Shown here one piece after another: positions 55,728 to 64,000 of a stretch of DNA of 64,000 bases. The stretch covers positions 25,542,353 through 25,606,352 of the forward strand of contig JAQNBH010000014.1 in NCBI GenBank assembly GCA_028752905.1, written 5' to 3'. The stretch is from Cladorhizidae sp. MBARI D1340-BT2 (Eukaryota; Porifera; Demospongiae; Poecilosclerida; Cladorhizidae). Position numbers and translations under genes: made by a program. The notes below the pieces were generated by a model. That model was not told the DNA's origin. It was given only the letters and a program-made list of their open reading frames with translations, and made no database searches. Numbering within the stretch: position 1 is the stretch's first letter; every line of letters starts with the position of its first letter.

Positions 55728-57780
55728 TTGGGAGAGAGGGAGGAAGTGATGTTACCTACAATGAGCATGCACCAGTGGCCATCCCTTACTAAGGCAAAGC
55801 TCGGAGAACTCGATCTTGAAATGAGCCACCTTGGGTGGTTTTTAAAGGCTACACAAAGTTTGGTCTGGATAGAAATAAGCAGTTATACAAAAAGCACATT
55901 GAAAACATGCGCTACTATATATATATATATATACACACCTTTTTTAATTTATATAAACAACATTTTTCTCAACTACTGGTCATATTATCATCAGCTAAAT
56001 CTTTAAACCTTGACCAATTAAAGAGCACCAACATGCCTATGCACATGATTAGATAAACACATAGTTGGCTTGATCAGACACGCCATATTATTACAGACAA
56101 GAATAACTTCGTTAAAGAGCATTACTGCACTGAGCTAAGGCCCCTTCCGAGGCATATTACCTATACAGGTGGCTAAGCAAGGTAGTCCAGTTGAGAGTTT
56201 TCATTGATAGGTAAATTTGCAATGTTGGTAATTTGTCATGAAAAAATACTATCTTTACTCACTATTATTCGTACAATAGCTGAAAAATCGTCCTCTCAAA
56301 GCTAGATCTGGTATATAGGCACTCTGCTATCAAGGTTTGTAGTCAGGCTGAATAATTTAAAACAGCTACAACAAGGCGAACTCTTTGAAAGACATGATAT
56401 GAAAGCTCTTATTCAAGTTTGCCTTCAGTGTGACCTTGACTTATAGATGCTAAGCAGCATGATTAATATTCACTCTGTTCAGCATAAGTCACAGATTTAG
56501 CACATCAGACTCAGGTATAATAAATAAACATTGCACCCACAAGATTTAATTATATTACCACTAAACTGAAGCTCTATGCTAGAGTCTAGACAACCCTTAT
56601 CACACACACAGTGTCCATAATAAACTGCATTGCTTCCTATTTCAACATCCTGTCCCATAGAGTGCATAACAAGGTAGAGTAACTTTGAAGGGTAAATATG
56701 CAAAGCTTAGCAATTGCTTCAGGATTTAAAAAAACAGTGAACTATCTAGTTTTAAATCTTATTTTGCAGCAAAAATACTTTGCAAGTTACTAGGGCATTT
56801 TAGTGCTGTCTCAATAGATGATGAGTCACCCTCCCAATACATCAAAAGACCAAGGCATATATAATCCCACCTACTTCATGTATTACAGTTTGTAGTCTAA
56901 TCAGTTTCAAAGGAGCTATCACATACTGTCACATTCTCCAGCCAGCTGGATATAAGCAGCTGTTCGAATCATTGACTTCTGCTTGAGCTTGGGAACTGTA
57001 ACACTCTCTGCTGGAAAGTACAGGATTTCCTGCTTGGCTTGACCCTGGACTTGCATCATAATTTGCTAGGTACTTGCAGCTGCATAAGCTTTCATCCATG
57101 CACCTACAGAAAGCTGCACTTCATGCTCGCCAGCATGTTCAGTGGGGGCCTAACTCAACAGGAAAGCTACAAACTTTACCAATATAGTATGATGGCTTAT
57201 ATACTGAGTGTATAGTACAACTTTCTAAATCACATTTCAGCAGTTCCTGTAGTACACTAGATACCCATGCAAAAATTCCTTTAAACTCATGGTTCATTGA
57301 AAGACATGTAGTCAAAGTTACTCTGTCTTCAGTTTTGATCAAAAGAATTCATCTAAGTCCAAATAACATTAGGAATGTACAAGATAGACAATTATATGGC
57401 TTGATCAGACACAATAACATCCTTATATACATGGAAACCATATAAACTTGTTTATCACTGGAAAACTTTACAAGCTATGGTAAAGTTTTACTGAGTCAGG
57501 AATGATTTTATGTGGTCTAATGTGATCTGGTCATGGACATAAGTCCTCCCAGTCTCCTCTAAGAAAAAGGGAAGCATCCCTAGCTCCCATCCAAGATGGA
57601 TGGGATTTAAGGTATGCTAATATATACACCACAGTTCATTTTGAATTAGTGGTCTTTTCTAGGACCTCCCTCCAAATACATGCCCAAAATCAAATATCTC
57701 GGTGTGCAACTATGATAACTCCAAACCAGTTATCATGTAATGCTTTACAACTTTAATTTCCACATTTTTCGACTAAATAC
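55728..57780. other. No confident gene
   Basis: A small Cys-rich ORF at 56541-56697 (minus, VYYGHCVCDKGCLDSS) has an acceptor-like TTCAAAG and a donor-like GTG|GTAATA, but its exit phase does not match the exon at 55617. Otherwise AT-rich. Confidence 0.35.
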
Positions 57781-57850
57781 TCCAGCCTTCATCAGGAATA
57801 ATGAAGGCTGTATATACAGAGCATCTGGCTGAAACATCGAGGAGAAAAAT
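57781..57850 (+). repeat. Dispersed hairpin and GAAACATCG motif (hammerhead-like)
   Basis: CAGCCTTCAT-caggaata-ATGAAGGCTG is a 10-bp stem hairpin. It is followed by AGAGCATCTGGCTGAAACAT and CGAGGAGAAAAATAAAGTTG. It is related to 34870 and to the array at 745-2365. Confidence 0.5.
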
Positions 57851-58396
57851 AAAGTTGATTTTTGAGAAAGTAATTATATTACACTGCCGTCTGAGCGAGT
57901 TCATTGACAATGTGTATATTATTTATTAATGCACATTTGATTTGATGCCTCTTCTTTAACATTTCAAACATCACAACAAATAGATTTCTTTGATTATTGT
58001 GTCAAATTTTGGCAATAACAAGTTACAGAATCTATCACTAGTTACTAGCTGTTGATTGAAGCAAAGACAGACATTGTATACTGGAACAGGGTAGTTTTTA
58101 TTTGCTAGACTTCGTCCTTATGCTATATATCTAGTTTGCATGTATGCATAAACATGGTAATTTATTTCAGACTTTAATGGGATGAACTTATACTTATACT
58201 TACTATACGTAGGTACACACAACGTGCATTAATGTTAGATTTCTTGATTTCTTGATTATGCCCACAAGTTGGAGAAACTAAGAGAAAAGCTGTTCGCTAA
58301 AATGATCAGCAGTGTACATTAGTCTGTGCCCAACTTTTATCATAACTTCATACAGCAGTATACATTGCTCTGAGACTAACTTTTATCATAACTTAC

Positions 58397-58435
58397 CAGT
58401 CCTAGAAGAAGGAAAACGACTAGTTTGTCCAACAT
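58397..58435 (-). CDS. Possible signal-peptide exon
   Basis: ATG at 58435 opens MLDKLVVFLLLGL and runs straight into donor CTG|GTAAGT (58391-58396) in phase 0. A basic residue and a leucine-rich core fit a signal peptide. Direction and phase would allow splicing to the exon at 55617. No linking exon is proven. Confidence 0.35.
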
Positions 58436-58638
58436 CGCGTCGATCGTGTTCGGGTCGCAAAGCCGCACCCAAAACTATAACAAAAAACAAGATGGAAATC
58501 TGTGCATGCGCAGTTTGACGAGATACCGTCACGCTGTGTAAATGACGCAATGCAAATGCAGAATCCACCCCCCTCCCTTCCCGACGTATAATAAGCTGGG
58601 TTAATATTGAGCTGGTACTGCTGGAGCTGTAGCTGTTC

Positions 58639-59353
58639 CATACCCTCCAACTGTCCCGGAATCTCCGGGACGGTCCCGGATTTGCACTTGATAAAATGTG
58701 TCCCGCACGGATTTGGTGTTTGTCCCGGAAATGCTGGATTAGTAATTGTTGTACAATTTACAACTGGCTACGGACTATTTATTACCAGGTCAAGCGCGCG
58801 GGTGGAAAAAAATTGAGGGCGTTGAAAATCAACGCCTTCAATTTTGCACCACGTGTCTGACAAGGTAAATGTTTAACGACGGTGATTGTATGCGCTAGAA
58901 CTTCCTCTAGCCAACTCGATTTAGGGTCTAGTAACTTGCCTATAGTTATACCGATGAAACATTTTTAATATCAAAAGAGAGCACACAGAGAGACCTATCT
59001 TTTGAGCTATATATCAAGTCCATACCATGAAGTTTGCAGAATGTACGGAGCTCTAAAGTTGTAACCACAGGTAAAAATTAAAAAATTAAAAAATACAATC
59101 GCCCCCCCCCCCCCCCCCCCACTAAAGGCTCCTCCTTATATACTATAGCAGCTGTCAATTTACAAAAGGCTCCTACTTAGCAGCTGCTACACCTGGCCCA
59201 TAAACAAGTCAGCGCTTCACTTCACAACTGACAAGCGAGGAAAATCCAGCTGCCAGCATCTACATAGCTGCAAAGTGCAAACTATATATAATTATATTCA
59301 TGGTGGGTGTGGTCAATGTCCCGGATTTCAATTTTGAAAAGTTGGAGGGTCTG
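58639..59353. mobile_element. 715-bp MITE with CCGGGA-rich ends
   Basis: Ends CATACCCTCCAACT and reverse complement CAGACCCTCCAACT, flanked by a 6-bp duplication CTGTTC (58633-58638 and 59354-59359). GTCCCGGA motifs recur near both ends, and AATCTCCGGGAC next to GTCCCGGA gives short palindromes. A run of about 19 C lies at 59102. No coding capacity. Confidence 0.8.
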
Positions 59354-59559
59354 CTGTTCTATTAGGCCATTATGAATTGTTTCCTGTAAACTTATCTCCA
59401 TTTAAGGACACACTACCAGAATGAGAGCCTATCTAATCCAAGAAAACGAGCATTGTTTGTGTAGGGGGAGGGTGCTGTGAATGTCTGACAATGAGCAGTT
59501 GAGAGCAAGATATGGTAACTCAATTGAATGTGTGCATGCATAAATCGTTAGTATTTTAA

Positions 59560-60490
59560 ATTATGTAGTCCCAACCCACTCTTCTGCCTTATTTGCCATG
59601 TTTTCTATCAGAACATTACCCCTTAGCTTCTATTAATCCACACTCCCTAATACTTGAACTCTTCTACATCCTCCATTATCTCCTGAGTAATCATTCCTGC
59701 TTCCTTCTATATATATCCTACTACCATGAACTTGCTCTTCCTATACTGTTAAACTTCACCTTCCACTTTATAACACATAATATATACACATGTACCACAT
59801 TTGCACTTCCACCAAAAGAACATCATCTGCATACACATGGGCCCCACACCAACACGCTTCCACCTCAACCCCTAGCTCAGCTCTCTCCAACTCCTCTGAC
59901 ATTCCCAACAAAGAGATATTGAAAAGAAGTAGAGACAAACAGCTTCTCTGCCTAAGCTCATCACAGTGACCACCTTGACCTTCCTCCATTCAATACCACC
60001 GTCGTCTCCATTCCCACTGTACAATCCTTAACATATTTCCTCACAAATTTCTCGCACTGCGCCAAGTTGCACAAACACTCCCTCCACACTCATAATGCCT
60101 TGCTCATGTCCAGGAAGGCCAGATATGAATTCTTCTCCTTCCTAATTCTTCTTCCTAACTACATAAATGCTTCTAACACCAACCAGTGGTCCGAAGATCT
60201 CCAACTCCTAAACCCTTCATGCACTTCTGTAAAAAAAACACCTTCACCACATTACAACCTAATGCAATCCCTGTCCTCATCACCATCCTTGGGGGAGAGG
60301 TACAAGGAAACTCTTCTTCTAGTCCACTGGACAGTACTCGCTCCTCATAACCACGTTCAGCACCTGCACAATCACCTCCACCAACCTTCTATATACCTCC
60401 ATATCCATACATCAGCATCTCATTCAACATTCCTGGTGCCTTTCCTCTTTTCAAACACTTCATTGCTTCTACTATATACTTCTTCCCAAA
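59560..60490 (-). pseudogene. LINE reverse transcriptase fragment (family B)
   Basis: Minus strand: YLAFLDMSKA, VWRECLCNL, FVRKYVKDCTV, RQRSCLSLLLFNI, GMSEELERAELGVEVEACWC, HVYADDVLLVEV, NVLIENMANKAEEWVG. The YADD catalytic box is intact, but GxRQGxxLSPLLF is altered and stops and frameshifts abound. This is a different non-LTR lineage from family A. The upstream end is diffuse. Confidence 0.75.
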
Positions 60491-60643
60491 GGCCTAGCAA
60501 GCACTACGGCCGGGCCGATTTTGGCCATACCAAATGTCACGATTTCAATGTTCAAACAATTTGTTACACCCACAATACTGTATGGCATGGCAACCAGGTC
60601 CATGGAGTCTCCTGAGTAAGGTCATGACCTACACTAGGTGAGG

Positions 60644-60715
60644 TATTAGTTGCCGCGGGAACCTAATCAGCCATGCTCATTTGATTTTCCCAAAGGACCG
60701 TTTGGCAAAAAAGGA
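60644..60715 (+). pseudogene. Fragment of a TTF-type hAT transposase N-terminus
   Basis: PREPNQPCSFDFPKGPFGKK followed by GCSF is the linker just before the TTF finger in DUF4371-type hAT transposases. The frame then runs on into unrelated sequence to 61015. Too short for a firm call. Confidence 0.4.
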
Positions 60716-61015
60716 TGCAGTTTTGCAGATATCACAGTAAAATGTCACAGGGTATTGGTATATGAATTGTACAACTTGGTACCAAAGTCAGGTTCTCGGT
60801 ACACCACTCACTTCCATGTCACTCAGCCTTCACCGTCACTGCCTTCATATTCAATAGCCGGCGACTGTTTCATGGCAAAAAAAGCGACATTGCATTATAT
60901 AAAAATAAATGCTGTAGAGTATACCAATGGGATTCCTGTTCTGATTGTGTCTATAAGTCAGGCCAGCAACTATCAAATGCCCACTTTTCTACATATATAC
61001 CTTCAATATATGTGA

Positions 61016-61540
61016 TAGGATCTGAGAAAAGGGGTCTATGTAGAGAAAAATGTTTTTGTGGTATGACCAAAATAAGCTCAACGTTATAGTTTGACTATTT
61101 TTCTACTACAGGCATCTACTACAATAACTCAGTTTTTTTAATTTTGTACAACATAAGACCGATCCTATCACATATTTTGACCTGCAAGCACCACTTAATT
61201 ATAAACACACACTTTCAAAGATCAAAGTAGTTACCAGTCAGAGGTCAGAGGACTAGTATCCTTGATGGCAGTAGTTGCTAGGGCGTAGGGCGATAAGTAG
61301 AAGAGGGCATCCTTAGATGTTCCCAAGATATGCAGATGGAATAAGGGTTAGTATTATGTGGGCAACAACTTTAATCTTGGGACATGCATGAATGATCCTT
61401 TTATGTTCAACAGTGGAAGATATAACAATGACAACAAGAACACCACACACACAACAAACCTGCACAGGATAAATAAACAATATTGCACACATGGAAGAGT
61501 TTTAAACGCAGTTATGTAATGTATGTATGTATGTATGAGT
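61016..61540. other. 3' flank of the LAMP-like gene, no other gene seen
   Basis: AT-rich. A (CATA)n-type run (GTATGTATGTATGTATG on +) lies at 61520-61536 directly after the stop codon. Confidence 0.5.
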
Positions 61541-61713
61541 CTAGTTGTAGCCATTGTTCAATGTCTCATACTGTCCCTCTCTTCTTCTTCGCCTGATGAA
61601 GGCAAAGATGTATGCTGTGAAGATGATGAGGAGGAGCAGGGCTAGTATCCCACCGACCACAATGGGCACTATCAGCTCTTGCAGTTTAATATAATCACCG
61701 ATGCAGAGCTTTC
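61541..61713 (-). CDS. LAMP-like membrane glycoprotein, last exon (membrane span and tail)
   Basis: Acceptor TGTACTTGTAG (to 61714) opens the exon. It encodes KLCIGDYIKLQEL, a membrane span IVPIVVGGILALLLLIIFTA then YIFAFI, a stop-transfer RRRRR, and the short tail EGQYETLNNGYN, stop TAG. IVPIVVGG followed by a Leu/Ile-rich span, a short basic tail and a tyrosine-based YxxL sorting signal near the end recall lysosome-associated membrane proteins, where such a tail sends the protein to lysosomes. The basic cluster and the tail are slightly longer than in LAMP1/2. Assignment to the family is by this end only. Confidence 0.6.
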
Positions 61714-61854
61714 CTACAAGTACATATAATCATACAGGATGCTAACATAAACGGGTTATATGCAACCTAGATTTAGTTGTTTATCTCAATATCTTGTACA
61801 TACTTCGAATTGAGGTGGTGAATAGCTACTACAACCTCATACACTACTGTGAAG

Positions 61855-62115
61855 AGTATATACTAGTTCAACCCTAAGTCCAATCTTCGGAAATGAGTCA
61901 TCTCGATACAGTGGAGCCCATTCTAGTCAACCCTCAGAAATGATAACACCTTTGTATACAGTGAAGACCACTCTAATGCAACTCTCTGAATTACACCTCT
62001 ACATACAGTGGAGCTTACTGCTTACTCAAGTCTAATCTTCTAAGATGACCATCTCTTGTAATACAATGTAGAGTGCAACTCTTGAAAATGAGGAACACTA
62101 TATATACAGGAGCCC
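61855..62115. repeat. Four to five degenerate tandem units of about 50 bp
   Basis: ATACAGTGGAGCCCAYTCTA-like units start near 61896, 61958, 62006 and 62090, inside the intron of the LAMP-like gene. Confidence 0.6.
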
Positions 62116-62233
62116 ACTCTAGACTCTATTCCAACCTTACAACATTGAGAAATCGTAATTGAATCTCCTTTTAAGCAGTAATACCACATAATTATTATGT
62201 AAAACAAGCCATGCAAAACAAATTCCAACTTAC

Positions 62234-62479
62234 GTTTGGCATTTGTACTATTGTCCAGATCTCCAGGAAAGATGACAGAGTCAGACAAGTAGAGATTAGA
62301 ACACACCGTCGAATTGTTGCGGTCGTGCTTCAAGAAACAAGGGCCGCTGGTATTGGTAATGTTGCGTACAAACCACAGAACCGTGTTCGTCGTACAGTAG
62401 TAGTAATCATTGCTACCAAAAGTTCTGTTGAAATACTTGTTGGCGGCAGAAGACGTTTCATAACTCCTGAAGCCAGTAT
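62234..62479 (-). CDS. LAMP-like membrane glycoprotein, penultimate exon (luminal part)
   Basis: Acceptor ATGCTGCTAG (to 62480) and donor AAAC|GTAAGT (62228-62233) bound 246 bp. It encodes TGFRSYETSSAANKYFNRTF, GSNDYYYCTTNTVLWFVRNI, TNTSGPCFLKHDRNNSTVCS and NLYLSDSVIFPGDLDNSTNA. Five Asn-x-Ser/Thr glycosylation sites (NRT, NIT, NTS, NNS/NST and NST) and three cysteines mark a luminal or extracellular domain. The leftover base at the donor joins GA of the next exon to give Arg, so phases agree. Upstream exons are not seen before the window end. Confidence 0.65.
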
Positions 62480-63018
62480 CTAGCAGCATACATAAGAGAT
62501 GAAGATCATATTAATACACAGTTTCACAATAGAAGTGAGCAAGAGTTGTCCATGAGTGCAGGCACTGTCCTGGGAGAGTTAGCCTTGCTCTGGACTTATC
62601 CTAGGCATGAGGTGACTGTTTGCTTGTGGGTCGTCTAGGCTATTGGTACAGCAAGGGATGTCCAGTGCTACCACTAGGATACCCCAGGATACTTGGGCTA
62701 TTCTGGTGAAGTGTCCCTAGCCATTGAATTAGTCCTTGACCGAATACCTCCAGTGCTACATCCAGATTATTTGGGGCTGGGGGCAAGGAATGTTTGGTGT
62801 AACCGAAATTATTATATTGGTCCACCCACTTTAAGGGGCATGGAACCCTTTTTTTTTTGACAAAAATAGGTTTTTGTGTTTTGTTGCTTATATAATTGCA
62901 CAACATCTGTACAAGCTGTCTTTCAAATATGAAGCAATTTGGATGATCCATTGTTGAGTTATGGTGGATTTTATTTTCATGAGTAGGGGGGAGGAGACAC
63001 CAAAGGGAATTTTTTTAA
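62480..63018. other. Intronic, no exon seen
   Basis: The minus ORF at 62640-62951 is not recognisable. Confidence 0.4.
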
Positions 63019-63658
63019 ATATCAACTTTCTAATGCCATAACTTTCCCCCCCCTTACTTCTATACAGTTATTTTTGTTATCTAAGTGTTGCTTCTTCTGT
63101 GTGCTTTAAAATGATATGTTGAATGACTCTATAGGACCAGTATCTTAGAAGATACATGCAGAAACATCCAGGTCCCTCAAAACCTGTACCGGAACAACTC
63201 TAGCTCCATGCCTGTGGCTTGTCACAAGCTCAAACTTGGTTGAGTGGTTTCCTTATGCTCTGAAGCGTGTAATGGGCAGACTATATTTGGTATGGGGCAA
63301 GAGTTATCGCCTGCCGGATGTGTAAAATAGGGATTTTCCCAGGGAAAATCCCAACAAGGCAAGCTATGCATAGCGCATGGCAAATATAGTCTGCTCATTA
63401 CACGCTTCAGAGCATAGGGAAACCACTCAATCAAGTTTGAGTTCGTGACAAGCCACAGGCATGGAGCTAGAGTTGTTCCAGTAATTAGGGTACAGGTTTG
63501 AGGGACCTGGATGTTTCTGCATGTATCTTCTAAGATAGTGGTCCTATGCAGTCATTCAACATATCATTTTAAAGCACACAGAATAAGCAACACTTTGATA
63601 ACAAAATTAACTGTATAGAGGTAAGGGAGAAGAAGTAATGGCATTAGAAAGTTGATAT
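63019..63658. mobile_element. Foldback element, about 275-bp arms
   Basis: ATATCAACTTTCTAATGCCA at 63019 is the reverse complement of the end at 63658. Arms (63019-63292 and about 63379-63658) pair along nearly their whole length, e.g. TCCATGCCTGTGGCTTGTCA against TGACAAGCCACAGGCATGGA. The ~85-bp loop holds its own small palindrome GGGATTTTCCC/GGGAAAATCCC. No ORF of a transposase is present. Confidence 0.9.
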
Positions 63659-63792
63659 AAATTTATAGTATTGAGGAAGGTGTGTGTCTGTGGTCCAATG
63701 AAATTACCCATACTAAAAGGTGATTTTCCTGATAATGTGGATTTTCGGTCTTAGGAACACCTGTATCTTTGTGAAAACTTTAGGAAAAACAA

Positions 63793-63868
63793 CACTTCAT
63801 TATATACCATCATGTAGCCCTTTCTTTCCTCACTTCATTATATATCATCATGTAGCCCTTTCTTTCCT
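63793..63868. repeat. Direct duplication of 38 bp
   Basis: CACTTCATTATATACCATCA then TGTAGCCCTTTCTTTCCT occurs twice in tandem with one base change. Confidence 0.9.
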
Positions 63869-64000
63869 CTATAAGTCAAAAGATTGTGCACAAAACTACT
63901 CATGGTTATCACTGTACAAGTGGCTCTGTAGTGTATGCCTGGCATATGATTGTATTACTAGTGACACAAACACTTCAAACAGCTTTTGCTCCACTTAAAA

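Noticed and set aside
60650..61015. 121-codon + strand ORF as a real gene
   Set aside because: Only its first ~24 residues resemble a transposase linker; the remainder has no recognisable domain or splice context.

Overview
The window reads as a repeat-rich stretch of an invertebrate animal nuclear genome, most likely a sponge. That is an inference from short phase-consistent GT-AG introns and from the mobile-element mix: CsRn1-like and Gmr1-like Ty3/Gypsy elements, piggyBac, TTF-type hAT, pogo, a Penelope-like element, and a LINE with a C-terminal CCHC plus PD-(D/E)XK-like module. There are no operons, ribosome binding sites, CRISPR arrays or recognisable rRNA/tRNA genes.

Layout. 1-0.6 kb: end of a Gmr1-like element and its LTR. 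0.75-2.4 kb: an array of about 50 hairpin-forming repeats. 3.5-10.6 kb: a decayed piggyBac transposase on the minus strand, split by a young CsRn1-type Gypsy element (4451-8991). 10.8-13.6 kb: last three exons of an unidentified coiled-coil gene (+) whose two introns carry minisatellites. 13.9-20.6 kb: a LINE reverse transcriptase broken by an LTR fragment, then a Gmr1-like element with integrase upstream of reverse transcriptase. 22.6-29.1 kb: two divergently oriented single-domain DUF4430 (transcobalamin C-terminal-like) genes, one split by a 2.5 kb hAT element, the other apparently intact. 30.4-39 kb: transposon relics, a MITE carrying CCCTAG hexamers, two LINE 3' fragments and a Penelope-like reverse transcriptase. 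41.4-43.8 kb: a 35-bp minisatellite and a second, intron-containing piggyBac relic. 46.0-53.9 kb: a secreted, probably GPI-anchored protein with two DUF4430 domains, with a second CsRn1-type Gypsy element in its last intron. 54.0-60.7 kb: pogo MITE, two orphan exons, a 715-bp MITE, a LINE fragment. 61.5-62.5 kb: last two exons of a LAMP-like membrane glycoprotein. 63.0-63.7 kb: a long foldback element.

Host genes that look functional are few: the 3' end of the coiled-coil gene, the single-domain DUF4430 gene at 28.4-29.1 kb, the two-domain DUF4430 gene at 46.0-53.9 kb, and the LAMP-like gene. The DUF4430 proteins form a local family with a shared pair of cysteines in each domain and different membrane fates (free secreted versus GPI-anchored). 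Nearly everything else is transposon-derived, and several insertions are nested or interrupt genes with readable target-site duplications.
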